A model generated the notes under the pieces. That model did no database searches and was not told where the DNA came from. It saw nothing but the letters and a program-made list of their open reading frames with translations. This document shows, in pieces, positions 1 to 6,722 of a DNA stretch of 13,065 bases (the first letter of the stretch is position 1; each line of letters begins with the position of its first letter). A program made the position numbers and the translations under genes. Origin of the DNA: Arthrobacter sp. (lineage in GTDB: Bacteria; Actinomycetota; Actinomycetes; Actinomycetales; Micrococcaceae); contig JAODMS010000037.1 of assembly GCA_025464925.1 (NCBI GenBank), positions 1 through 13,065 of the forward strand, given 5' to 3'.

Positions 1-275
1 AAGCGGGAGTCCCCACGGGGTACCTGCACCTCAAGGACGTCATGGACCTGACCACGGCGGAGAAGTTCAGCCAGCCCGTGCCGGCGAAAAGGATCCGCCG
101 CCTGGCTTCCACCTTCCGTGGCAGCGAGCTAGAGGACGCCCTGGCCACCATGCGGCGCACGGGCGCTCACGTGGCCCGGGTCTTCGATGAATACGGAAAC
201 ACCACCGGGGTCCTGTTCCTGGAAGACATCATCGAAGAACTCGTCGGAGAAGTCCAGGACGCCACCAGCGCCTAA
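1..275 (+). CDS. CBS-domain membrane protein (CNNM/CorC/TlyC 'hemolysin' family), C-terminal end only
   Basis: The reading frame is open from the first bases of the window (codons begin at base 3) and ends at TAA 273-275, so about 90 C-terminal residues are visible and the start lies upstream. The segment matches the second CBS domain of DUF21/CNNM-type proteins. It has a GYLHLKDV strand-helix element, then a region of the type 'G..LEDALATMRR.GAHVARVFDEYGNTTGV', then the closing LEDIIEELVGE motif. In this family an N-terminal four-helix membrane domain precedes a regulatory CBS pair, and members act in divalent-cation (Mg/Co) homeostasis. 'Hemolysin' is a legacy name. The protein ends about seven residues after the CBS motif, so it lacks the CorC_HlyC C-terminal domain of longer homologues. 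Family assignment is firm; the transported substrate is not knowable from this piece. Confidence 0.85.
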   Translation, partial: AGVPTGYLHLKDVMDLTTAEKFSQPVPAKRIRRLASTFRGSELEDALATMRRTGAHVARVFDEYGNTTGVLFLEDIIEELVGEVQDATSA

Positions 276-292
276 CAACCAGTGTCGCTTCG

Positions 293-326
293 TGCCCGGC
301 AACGGTAACAGCACCGTTGCCGGGCA
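293..326. terminator. Strong hairpin downstream of the CBS gene
   Basis: A perfect 14-bp inverted repeat (TGCCCGGCAACGGT at 293-306, its complement at 313-326) surrounds a 6-nt loop, 18 bases after the stop codon of the CBS gene. No T-tract follows, which is common for terminators in high-GC actinobacteria. It probably separates the CBS gene from the dsbA/copC block. The dsbA frame can formally be extended upstream to a TTG inside this hairpin, which argues against that long start. Confidence 0.7.
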
Positions 327-344
327 GCACCTGCCAGGCGCAAA

Positions 345-458
345 ATGCCCTTAAAACACTGCCCATGGGCCCGTACCGCAGGAGAAGTCGTCACCGAACA
401 CTCCACCTTCCAGATCGAACCCGCCGCCCACCGCGACCAGGAAAGCCTTCCCCACTGA
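345..458 (+). CDS. Possible 37-aa ORF overlapping the DsbA-like gene
   Basis: An ATG at 345 opens a 37-codon frame that ends with TGA 456-458. That stop overlaps the ATG of the next gene at 458 (TGATG), the arrangement typical of translational coupling. Codon third positions are mostly G or C, in keeping with the neighbours. There is no clear ribosome binding site before 345. The frame has a stop at 307-309, so it is not an extension of the CBS gene. I do not recognise the peptide. It has one Cys-Pro-Trp and an acidic, His-containing tail, and no signal or membrane segment. It could be a leader peptide, the 3' relic of a lost gene, or chance. Confidence 0.25.
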   Translation: MPLKHCPWARTAGEVVTEHSTFQIEPAAHRDQESLPH

Positions 459-1168
459 TGACACCAGCACCACCGACCACACCCACAGCCGAAAACGCCC
501 CGAAACAGACCGACACCGCCAAAATGGTCCGCACCGCACTGTGGGCCCTGCTCGCCTTCATCGTCGTCGCCGGAGCGATCGGATACGGCGTATTCACAGC
601 GACCAAACCAGCCCCCACCGCCGCAACACCGGCCGCTGACGCCCAGCTCGTGCGGGACGATAGCCACCGCGTCACCACCCCGGCCACCGAGAAAGCCCAG
701 CTCGTCGAATTCCTGGACTTCGAATGCGAATCCTGCCGCGCGGCCGTGCCCCTGGTCGAAGAGCTGAAGAAGGAATACGGGAACCGGATAACCTTCGTCA
801 ACCGCTACTTCCCCCTGCCCGGCCACCGGAACTCCGGCACCGCCGCCCTCGCCGTCGAAGCCGCCGCCCAGCAGGGCAAATACCAGCAGATGTACACCAA
901 GATGTTCGACACTCAGCCGCAATGGGGCGAAAAACAGGACTCCCAGGCCGCCCTGTTCCGCACCTACGCCCAGGAGCTCGGACTGGACATGGCCAAATAC
1001 GACACGGCCGTCGCGAACGATGCGACCAAGGACCGGATCCGCAAAGACATCGCCGACGGAAAAGCCCTCGGGGTCACCGGCACCCCCACCTTCTTCCTCG
1101 ACGGCGAAAAACTCACCCTCAACAGCGAGGGCCAGTTCCGCCAGCTCCTCGACGACGCCGCCAAATAA
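458..1168 (+). CDS. Membrane-anchored DsbA-like thioredoxin-fold protein
   Basis: The 236-residue protein starts at ATG 458. A TTG-initiated extension to 317 would run through the hairpin and an Arg/Pro-rich stretch and is rejected. Residues 1-23 are a Pro/Thr-rich cytoplasmic tail. Residues ~24-48 form one membrane segment, and a Pro/Ala linker follows. The DsbA/thioredoxin_4 domain runs from about 70 to the end. It shows the redox motif C90-E-S-C93 after the VEFLDFE strand, and the GVTGTPTFF cis-proline loop (Pro ~210). This is the layout of extracytoplasmic thiol-disulfide oxidoreductases of actinobacteria, which form or reshuffle disulfides in secreted proteins. The neighbour is a CopC-type copper protein 61 bases downstream, so a role in maturing copper or cell-envelope proteins is reasonable inference. 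Oxidase versus reductase direction cannot be read from the sequence. Confidence 0.88.
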   Translation: MTPAPPTTPTAENAPKQTDTAKMVRTALWALLAFIVVAGAIGYGVFTATKPAPTAATPAADAQLVRDDSHRVTTPATEKAQLVEFLDFECESCRAAVPLVEELKKEYGNRITFVNRYFPLPGHRNSGTAALAVEAAAQQGKYQQMYTKMFDTQPQWGEKQDSQAALFRTYAQELGLDMAKYDTAVANDATKDRIRKDIADGKALGVTGTPTFFLDGEKLTLNSEGQFRQLLDDAAK

Positions 1169-1182
1169 AAAAACGACCTCCC

Positions 1183-1206
1183 GGCGCGGACGGCACCGTC
1201 CGCGCC
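1183..1206. terminator. Hairpin between the dsbA-like gene and copC
   Basis: GGCGCGGACGG (1183-1193) pairs exactly with CCGTCCGCGCC (1196-1206), with the two bases between them plus opened closing pairs as the loop. It begins 14 bases after the dsbA stop. An A-rich run (1163-1173) precedes it, which would be a U-run for transcription from the other strand. It may act as a terminator or a partial attenuator limiting read-through into copC. There is no T-tract on the plus-strand side. Confidence 0.55.
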
Positions 1207-1229
1207 CAACGACACCCACCGGAGCCACC

Positions 1230-1850
1230 ATGCACAACACCGTCCCCACCACACACCGTAAAGGCTGGCGCTTCCGCCTCGTCTTGGCCCTCGCGGCCGC
1301 GGCGATGATCCCGGCCCTCGCCACAGCACCCGCCCAGGCGCACGACTCCCTGCAGTCCACCTCACCGGCGAAGGACAGCACGGTCTCCACCGCCCCTGAG
1401 CAGGTCTCCCTGACGCTGTCCGAGTCCCCAACCGACGCCGCGAGCCTGAACTTCAGCGTTATTAAGGTCACCGATAGCACAGGGGTCACCCTCAGCGACG
1501 GCAAGGTCAATATCACCGACGCCACGCTCTCCACCACGCTGATCAAGGGAGTCAACGGCCCCTACACCGTCCTCTGGCGTGCCGTGTCCTCTGACGGGCA
1601 CCCCATCGAAGGCAGCTACTCCTTCACCGTCCAGGACCTTGCCCTGTCGGCAACCACCCCGGCAGCGGCGGCCCCGTCAACCTCAGCCCCAGTGACCGCC
1701 CCCGCGGCCGGTCAGCCCGTTCCGCCCGTCTCGGGACCGGATAACAGCAACGCACCCGTAGTGCTGGGCCTCGCCGCAGCCATCATTGCCGCGGCCGCCG
1801 CCTTGTTCGCCGTCTCCCATAAACGGAAGACCACCAGGAATCAGGCCTAG
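1230..1850 (+). CDS. copC: CopC-domain copper-binding protein with C-terminal membrane anchor
   Basis: The 206-residue protein starts at ATG 1230, with GGAG at 1221-1224 as ribosome binding site. The open frame continues upstream to 1020, but that part overlaps dsbA and is ignored. Residues 1-37 are a signal peptide (Arg/Lys-rich start, Ala/Leu core) ending A-Q-A before His38. In CopC proteins a mature N-terminal His is a Cu(II) ligand. The DGH motif (Asp122, His124, within SSDGHPIEGSYSF) supplies the other usual ligands. The CopC/YobA beta-sandwich spans about 38-135. A Pro/Ala/Thr linker, a membrane helix at ~175-195 and a short basic tail follow, so the domain is tethered outside the membrane. 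There is no CopD membrane domain in the protein and no copD next to it; an IS element lies just downstream. Copper supply or resistance is the likely role. Confidence 0.88.
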   Translation: MHNTVPTTHRKGWRFRLVLALAAAAMIPALATAPAQAHDSLQSTSPAKDSTVSTAPEQVSLTLSESPTDAASLNFSVIKVTDSTGVTLSDGKVNITDATLSTTLIKGVNGPYTVLWRAVSSDGHPIEGSYSFTVQDLALSATTPAAAAPSTSAPVTAPAAGQPVPPVSGPDNSNAPVVLGLAAAIIAAAAALFAVSHKRKTTRNQA

Positions 1851-1880
1851 CCACCGGGCGACCAAAGCCGGCGCACACCA

Positions 1881-1923
1881 CCGGGACGTTCCGTGCAATC
1901 GACTTCGGAAACTAACGTCCCGG
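1881..1923. terminator. Long hairpin downstream of copC
   Basis: CCGGGACGTT (1881-1890) is the exact complement of AACGTCCCGG (1914-1923). Inside it TTCCG (1889-1893) can pair with CGGAA (1906-1910), so the structure can extend with a 3-nt bulge (ACT). It begins about 30 bases after the copC stop and probably ends the dsbA-copC transcript. It lies just outside the IS30 element, which begins near 1937. Confidence 0.5.
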
Positions 1924-1936
1924 GGCCCGGGCGACG

Positions 1937-1947
1937 TGTCTCATAAC
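1937..1947 (+). repeat. Outer left inverted repeat of the IS30 element
   Basis: TGTCTCATAAC is matched exactly by GTTATGAGACA at 3222-3232. A chance match of 11 bp at both flanks is unlikely. Further inward the two ends are only weakly alike. Confidence 0.6.
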
Positions 1948-1966
1948 CCACGTGCGGCAAGTTCAG

Positions 1967-1983
1967 GTGGTGAGTGCAACACC
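1967..1983 (+). repeat. Inner left inverted repeat of the IS30 element
   Basis: GTGGTGAGTGCAACACC here corresponds to GTGGTGCCTGCAACACC on the complement of 3178-3194, matching at 15 of 17 positions. It lies 24 bases before the preferred transposase start at 2007. It may be the true terminal repeat or a subterminal transposase-binding site. Confidence 0.55.
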
Positions 1984-2006
1984 CTGAATTCTGTGGGGTG
2001 TCGTCG

Positions 2007-3173
2007 ATGGGCAGACCGTGGTCGCCGTTGAGTGTTCGTTTAGCGTTCTGGGAAGGTCTGGATGCCGGGCTGGCGGTAGCCGTAGCGGCGCGGGCCGCCG
2101 GGGTGTCGCGTCCGACCGCGTACCGGTGGTTGAGCGACCATCAGAAGGTGCTGCCATCGCCGGTTCCGGATCTCAGTGTGCCCCGTGCAGGGCTTTTGTC
2201 GTTGCGTGAGCGGGAAGAGATCGGCTTCCAGCTCGCACAGGGCAATGGAGTGCGTCGTATCGCCGCCATTCTGGGTCGGGCTCCGTCGACGATCAGCCGG
2301 GAGGTCGCGAGGAACCGGGTCAGTGACCGGTATTCGCCATCGCTCGCGCAGGAGCAGACCTGGGCTCGTGCCCGCAGGCCGAAGCCGCGAAAGCTGGACG
2401 GGTTAGCGTTACGGGAACAGGTCACCACGATGCTCACCGACCGGTTCAGTCCGGAACAGGTCGCTGGCCGGCTGAAGGTGGAGCATCCGGAGAATCCGGA
2501 GATGCAGGTGTCACACGAAACGATCTATCAGGCCCTCTACGTTCAGGGCCGCGGATCCTTGCGCCTGGAAGTTGCGGCGGCGCTGCGGTCCGGACGGGTG
2601 AGTCGGCGCCCGCAAAGGCCGGAGGGTCCTCGCCCGCAACGGTTCCAGGAGATGGTGATGATCTCTGACCGGCCGGCCGAGGTCGAGGACCGCGCCGTGC
2701 CCGGCCACTGGGAAGGGGACTTAATCATCGGTTCGACGGCATCGAAGTCCGCGATCGGAACCCTCGTCGAACGGACGAGCGGTTACGTGATGCTCCTGCA
2801 TCTGCCCGGGGATCACACTGCCCGCACTGTCGCCGACGCCATGATCACCGCGATGAATACCCTCCCCGAGCAGCTGCGCCGTTCGACGACCTGGGATCAA
2901 GGAGCGGAGATGTCCCGGCACCAGGAGATCACGATGGCAACCGGGATGCCGATCTACTTCTGCGACCCACATTCGCCTTGGCAGCGCGGCAGCAACGAAA
3001 ACACCAACGGGCTCCTGCGCCAGTACTTCCCGAAAAGCACCGACCTGTCCTTCCACGGGCCTGGAATCCTCGAGAACGTCGCCGCGGAACTCAACCGCCG
3101 GCCACGCAAACGACACGGCTACCGAACGCCCGCAGAAGTCCTCGCCGAGCTAGTCTCGAACCCAGTCAACTAA
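2007..3173 (+). CDS. IS30-family transposase (DDE)
   Basis: I choose ATG 2007 (388 aa; MGRPWSPLS...), with GGGG about 9 bases upstream. A GTG at 1974 would extend the frame into the inner inverted repeat. The N-terminal part has two helix-turn-helix segments: AARAAGVSRPTAYRWL, then a second one ending in GRAPSTISREVARN, the IS30-type DNA-binding signature. The catalytic core has Asp in GHWEGDL, Asp in TTWDQG 59 residues later, and Glu in RGSNENTNGLLRQYFPK 33 residues after that, giving the DD33E spacing typical of IS30. The protein ends in RTPAEVL, common to this family. It acts on the element's own ends by cut or copy-out through a circular intermediate, as known for IS30. No lesion is visible. 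It is read in the same direction as dsbA-copC. Confidence 0.95.
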   Translation: MGRPWSPLSVRLAFWEGLDAGLAVAVAARAAGVSRPTAYRWLSDHQKVLPSPVPDLSVPRAGLLSLREREEIGFQLAQGNGVRRIAAILGRAPSTISREVARNRVSDRYSPSLAQEQTWARARRPKPRKLDGLALREQVTTMLTDRFSPEQVAGRLKVEHPENPEMQVSHETIYQALYVQGRGSLRLEVAAALRSGRVSRRPQRPEGPRPQRFQEMVMISDRPAEVEDRAVPGHWEGDLIIGSTASKSAIGTLVERTSGYVMLLHLPGDHTARTVADAMITAMNTLPEQLRRSTTWDQGAEMSRHQEITMATGMPIYFCDPHSPWQRGSNENTNGLLRQYFPKSTDLSFHGPGILENVAAELNRRPRKRHGYRTPAEVLAELVSNPVN

Positions 3174-3177
3174 GTCC

Positions 3178-3194
3178 GGTGTTGCAGGCACCAC
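3178..3194 (-). repeat. Inner right inverted repeat of the IS30 element
   Basis: It begins five bases after the transposase stop codon. Its complement matches the left inner repeat at 1967-1983 in 15 of 17 positions, with TGCAACACC identical. Confidence 0.55.
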
Positions 3195-3221
3195 TGGAAT
3201 TCGCCAGATTTTGGCTACGAA

Positions 3222-3232
3222 GTTATGAGACA
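3222..3232 (-). repeat. Outer right inverted repeat of the IS30 element
   Basis: GTTATGAGACA is the exact complement of 1937-1947. The base after it (3233) starts the unassigned stretch. Confidence 0.6.
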
Positions 3233-3274
3233 TAGCTACGAGAATCGCCCTTGCCGTCGCGTGTGACTGTTGGT

Positions 3275-3312
3275 TCAGAATGGCGGTTTTTTCACAGGTC
3301 AGTTTGGCGGTT
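3275..3312 (+). repeat. Two 14-bp direct repeats, 24 bp apart
   Basis: TCAGAATGGCGGTT (3275-3288) and TCAGTTTGGCGGTT (3299-3312) agree at 12 of 14 positions with a 24-bp period. TGGCGGT recurs at 3385-3391. Multiple short direct repeats of this kind occur at the ends of IS21-type elements, so this may be the relic of one. No istA/istB gene is present. Confidence 0.35.
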
Positions 3313-4147
3313 AGCGCTGCGCCAGGCTGCGCTGGCGTTGAGCGTATTTTCCGCGCCAAGCCCTTGCGGCAATCCTCCGGCTATTGGCGGTCGATGATGT
3401 AGACAAGTAACCATTGCGCCGACCGTGGAGTCTTCTCACGGCAGTCGCGTAGGGCTTCCAGCAGCTGCAACAGGATTCGAGGGTGGAAGTGCGGAACTGG
3501 ACCTGCGCGGGCTCTCCGAACTGACGGAGGACCCGGAACCGGTCATGCAGCAGCTGGTGCGCGTCATTGACGACGGGACCTACTGCCCGGGCTTCCAGGC
3601 GGACACCTGCACTATTCCACCTTCGCCGGCGTTCCAGTTACCGTGGCCTACACACGCAGTCGCACGGCCTTCTGTCTGTTTCGAACCGCAAGTTTGTGAT
3701 TATGTCGGTGGTTACACCAATGAGGCCGCCTGCCTCTTCTCTCGCTGGCACAACAAGGCGCCATGCTAAATCGGAGGCCTCGTCAAGGGAACAGAACTCC
3801 GCCCTGGCTTGGAGGCTGCGCTGGCAGCCGCGCTCCAGCCTGCCGCCGATGGGTGCCTGCGACGGCGCGACGCAATGGCGCCGGTCTTCGAATATTCTCC
3901 AGCTCCCGCGCTTTCCAGCGTCTGCGATCTTCCTTGACAGCGCCAGTCACCAGGTTGCCGAGCGCACCTTTGCTCTCGTGAACGTCTGGAAATTCAAGCT
4001 TTGTCAACAGTAGAAAAGCCGCTGGCCTGCGGAAGCACTGTGCCCGAGGTGGCACTCGAATCGGCCTCCTCCTCTTGAAAGTCCGCCACTCCCCCCGCAA
4101 AAAATTCCGGCCCATTTCGATAGCCATACAACCGAATCCGAAGCCCA

Positions 4148-4170
4148 GGGTGTGCACATTGTGTACACCC
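4148..4170. promoter_or_regulatory. 23-bp near-palindrome, operator-like
   Basis: GGGTGTGCACA (4148-4158) and TGTGTACACCC (4160-4170) are complementary at 10 of 11 positions around a single central base. The size and symmetry suit a dimeric repressor site, but no intact gene lies next to it, so this is only a structural observation. Confidence 0.3.
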
Positions 4171-4201
4171 ACCCTGCAATGACTTTGATGCACCACCCGG
4201 A

Positions 4202-4219
4202 GAAGTGCCGCGGCACTTC
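4202..4219. promoter_or_regulatory. 18-bp perfect palindrome
   Basis: GAAGTGCCGCGGCACTTC reads the same on both strands over all 18 bases, with no spacer. It begins 32 bases after the 4148-4170 near-palindrome. With no loop it is more likely a protein-binding or recombination site than a terminator. Function unknown. Confidence 0.35.
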
Positions 4220-4568
4220 AAGCACGGACAATCCTGTCTGCTCACCCTCATTCCGACCGGCGTCATGACCCCATCCCCCAGATGCGTTGACCAGAACTGG
4301 GGACGCGTCCTCAGCGGAACACCTCCGCTGGCCAGTCGCAGTCTGGAATGAACGGCGTCATACGCGTTCGCCTCCTTCGTCTTTTCATAGCCGAGTAGGC
4401 GAAACCTCCCAGACCAGGACGCGCATGAGCAGGACCTTCGCAAGGGGAGCAACGCTGGCCAACGGCGATTCCATCAGGCGGCGAGCGTTGACTCCTGTCT
4501 TGGATCTCTCCCGCCTATAGATAGCAACTTCTTGGCCGGCAAAGGATTGCTGTGGTCAATCGGCACTC

Positions 4569-5221
4569 CTATGGGCGCATGATCACGACGTCGAGGGTGC
4601 GCGGGCCGTGGACGCCTTCGACGCGTTCGAGTTCGATGTCGCTGGTGGCGCTGGGGCCGCTGATCCAGGTCTGGGGGCGGGTGGCGTCGAGTCCGCGGAG
4701 AGCCTGGGGCAGGATGGCGGTGATGTTGCTGGCCTTCACGAGGCAGATGTGCCGGTCCGGGACGAGGCTCATGACCCGGCGGCCCTGGTCGGGCCCGGCG
4801 TCGAGAATGATGGTGCCGGTTTCGGCGACGGCGACGGCGCTGCCGGTGACGACGGCGTCCACCGCGTCCAGTTCCTCGACGTTCAGCCTGCGCCCGGGTG
4901 CGTCGGTGAGACGGCGGCCGGAGCCGCCTTCGTGTGTGTCCGCTTCGACGAACAGAGCCTCCGGGAGTCCGTGCGGCGCTGCGTAGCTTCCGGCGCCTTC
5001 GAGCAGCGCGGCGAGCCGCGCGGGCACCCCGGCCCTGTCCTCGACGAAGACGTTCGCCTTGTAGTCGACCAGCCGGTCCGTCAGCAGCTCGATGAGTTCT
5101 TCCTCGCTGAGCGCTGAGGTGCTCCGGTAGTCGCGGGGCACCTCCGGCGCCGCCGGGGCGCCGCCGGGGCGTCGCGGAGGGCGAACCGGAGCCGGCCGAG
5201 GTCTTCTTCGCGCGCGGTCAC
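4569..5221 (-). pseudogene. lutC: lutC, lactate utilization LUD-domain protein, frameshifted by an 11-bp duplication
   Basis: The gene begins at GTG 5221, overlapping the lutB stop (GTGA), and ends at TAG 4571-4569. The start frame reads VTAREEDLGRLRFALRDAPAA and then turns into an Arg-rich shift product that stops at 5081. The rest of LutC lies in another frame: EVPRDYRST, SEEELIELLTDRLVDYKANVFVED, then the LUD core with DAVVTGSAVAVAETGTIIL and VPDRHICLVK, ending TLDVVIMRP. Removing one copy of the exact 11-bp repeat at 5148-5169 joins both parts into a 213-aa protein of normal LutC length. LutC is the LUD-domain partner of LutA and LutB in oxidation of L-lactate to pyruvate. As read, it encodes no complete product. 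The 11-bp duplication is not a typical base-calling slip. Confidence 0.85.
5148..5169. repeat. Exact 11-bp tandem duplication inside lutC
   Basis: CGCCGCCGGGG occurs twice in direct succession (5148-5158, 5159-5169). Because 11 is not a multiple of three it shifts the lutC frame. Deleting one copy restores RDAPAAPEVPRDYRS. Slipped-strand replication is the likely origin. Confidence 0.9.
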
Positions 5222-6722
5222 GGGTTCTCCTTCGGTCCGGTTTCCGGGGCCGGGTGTTCCCTGTCCCACCACTGCCGGAAGGACTGCCCGGGCGGGGCGG
5301 GGATGTCCCGGCTCTGGGTCCAGCCGCCGGCGATGCCGGGCAGCTTGGTGATTTTCTTGTCCGGTCCGGCGGCGAGCCGGCCCAGGGGAAGCGCCTTTTC
5401 CACGAGACCAAGGTTTTTGCCGGAGGACACCGCCCAGGAGGCGGCCTTCATGCCCAGGTCCATCTGGCTCGGCAGCTTTTTCTTGCCGCGTTTGATGTCT
5501 ACGTCCTCGCCGCGCAAGTGCACCAGGATGTCGGGGATGTTGATCTTCACCGGGCAGGCGTCGTAGCAGGCGCCGCAGAGGGACGAGGCGTAGGGCAGGG
5601 AGTTGTTCTCCTCGGCAGTGATCCCGGTCAGCAGCGGAGACAGGATGGCGCCGAACGGGCCCGGGTAGGTGGAGCCGTAGGCGTGGCCGCCGGTTCGTTC
5701 GTTGACGGGGCAGACATTCATGCAGGCGCTGCAGCGGATGCAGTGCAGCGCCGAGCGGCCCATCTCGTCGGCCAGGGCGGCGCTGCGCCCGTTGTCCAGC
5801 AGCACCAGGTGGACGTTCTGCGGTCCGTCGTCGGGCGTGACGCCGGTCCACAGCGAGGTGTACGGGTTCATCCGCTCGCCGGTGGAGGACCTCGGCAGCA
5901 GCTGCATGAACACCTCCAGGTCCTCCCGGCCGGGCAGCAGCTTCTCGACGCCCATGACGGTGATGAGGGTTCCGGGAGCGTGAGGCACATGCGCCCATTG
6001 CCTTCGGATTCGACGACGGCGAGCAAGCCGGAGTCGGCCAGGGCGAAATTCGCGCCGGAGACGGCCACCTTGGCGCTGAGGAATTTGCGGCGCAGGTGGG
6101 CCCGGGCGGCGGCGGCGAGGCGGGCCGGTTCGTCGGTCAGTTCCGGGTCCACGCCGTCCATTTCGCGCAGGAAGATGTTCCTGACCTGGGTGCGGTTCTT
6201 GTGGATCGCGGGGACCAGGATATGGCTGGGCTTGTCGTGGTCCAGCTGGACGATGAGTTCGGCGAGGTCGGTCTCGAACGCCGCGATCCCGTGCTCTTCG
6301 AGGTATTCGTTGAGGCCGATCTCCTGTGTGGCCATGGACTTGACCTTGACCACCTCATCAACGCCCTGCGCCCGGATGAGTCCGGCCACGATGCTGTTGG
6401 CCTCGCCGGCGTCGCGGGCCCAGTGGATGGTTCCGCCGCGGGCCGTGAAGTTCGCTTCGAACTGCTCAAGCAGCTCCGGCAGCCTGGCCATCACGGACTC
6501 CTTAATCGCCCGGCCTGCCTCGCGCAGCTCCTCCCAGTCGGGAAGTTCGGAGACCACGGCCAGCCGCTTGTCCCGGATGGTCCGGGTGGCGTGGCCGAGG
6601 TTGGCCCACAGCTGAGCATTGCCCAGTTCCCGGCGCGCCGCTTTAGGGAAGGGCTCGAGTTCGTGCAGGTTGCCGGTACCGAAGACGGGCAGGGACGGCA
6701 TCCCGAGGAATGTGCCGCTCAT
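5218..6722 (-). pseudogene. lutB: lutB, lactate utilization iron-sulfur protein, one-base frameshift in mid-gene
   Basis: ATG 6722-6720 overlaps the lutA stop (ATGA), and TGA 5220-5218 overlaps the lutC start (GTGA). Codons 1-250 read well: a LUD-type domain with GGTIHWARDAGEAN, VVKVKSMATQEIGLNEYLE and HILVPAIHKNR, then VVESEGNGRMCLTLP. The frame then breaks and runs to a stop at 5868. The remainder lies in the next frame: GTLITVMGVEKLLPG, the ferredoxin motif CIRCSACMNVCPV and the second cluster CGACYDACPVKINIP. One extra C:G pair in the CCGGG run near 5972-5976 would restore a 501-aa LutB, the usual length. LutB carries the Fe-S clusters that pass electrons from lactate. The truncated product would lack all of them. 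A sequencing error in this short run is possible. Confidence 0.85.

Larger units (their letters stand above)
1937..3232 (+). mobile_element. IS30-family insertion sequence, complete
   Basis: A single full-length IS30-type transposase gene lies between inverted repeats. The outermost candidate ends are an exact 11-bp pair, TGTCTCATAAC at 1937-1947 and its complement at 3222-3232, giving a 1296-bp element. A second, inner pair (1967-1983 and 3178-3194; 15 of 17 positions match) would give about 1.23 kb. Both sizes fit the family. I see no matching 2-3 bp target duplication outside the outer ends (ACG on the left, TAG on the right), so the exact boundary is uncertain. The element sits just after the copC hairpin and at the edge of a 1.3-kb stretch with no clear genes. 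The transposase is undamaged, so the copy may still be active or have arrived recently. Confidence 0.8.
3233..4568. other. 1.3-kb stretch with no convincing gene
   Basis: No frame here looks like a real protein on either strand. The longest are 152 and 148 codons, with scattered base composition and no family motif. One part (about 3425-3600, plus strand) has coding-like composition and reads GLSELTEDPEPVMQQLVRV followed by IDDGTYCPGF. This faintly recalls a fragment of a CsoR/FrmR-type metal-responsive repressor (a Tyr-Cys after an acidic turn), but it is too short and apparently interrupted, and I do not assign it. The stretch also holds a pair of 14-bp direct repeats (3275-3312), a 23-bp near-palindrome (4148-4170) and an 18-bp perfect palindrome (4202-4219). 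Composition is less G/C-biased in parts (4100-4170). It is best read as decayed or accessory DNA between an IS30 element and the end of the lut operon. No tRNA or rRNA was seen. Confidence 0.6.

Noticed and set aside
317..457. TTG start extending the DsbA-like protein by 47 residues
   Set aside because: The start lies inside the upstream hairpin and the added segment is an Arg/Pro-rich stretch unlike any signal or domain; the ATG at 458 fits the membrane topology.
272..1555. 427-codon open frame on the minus strand across dsbA and copC
   Set aside because: It is antisense to two well-recognised genes, has no family motifs, and is the usual by-product of high-GC codon bias.
3994..4452. 152-codon open frame on the minus strand in the gene-free stretch
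   Set aside because: There is no recognisable domain, mixed composition and no ribosome binding site that I can support.
5254..6615. 453-codon open frame on the plus strand across lutB
   Set aside because: It lies opposite recognised LutB sequence including its Fe-S motifs and shows no domain of its own.
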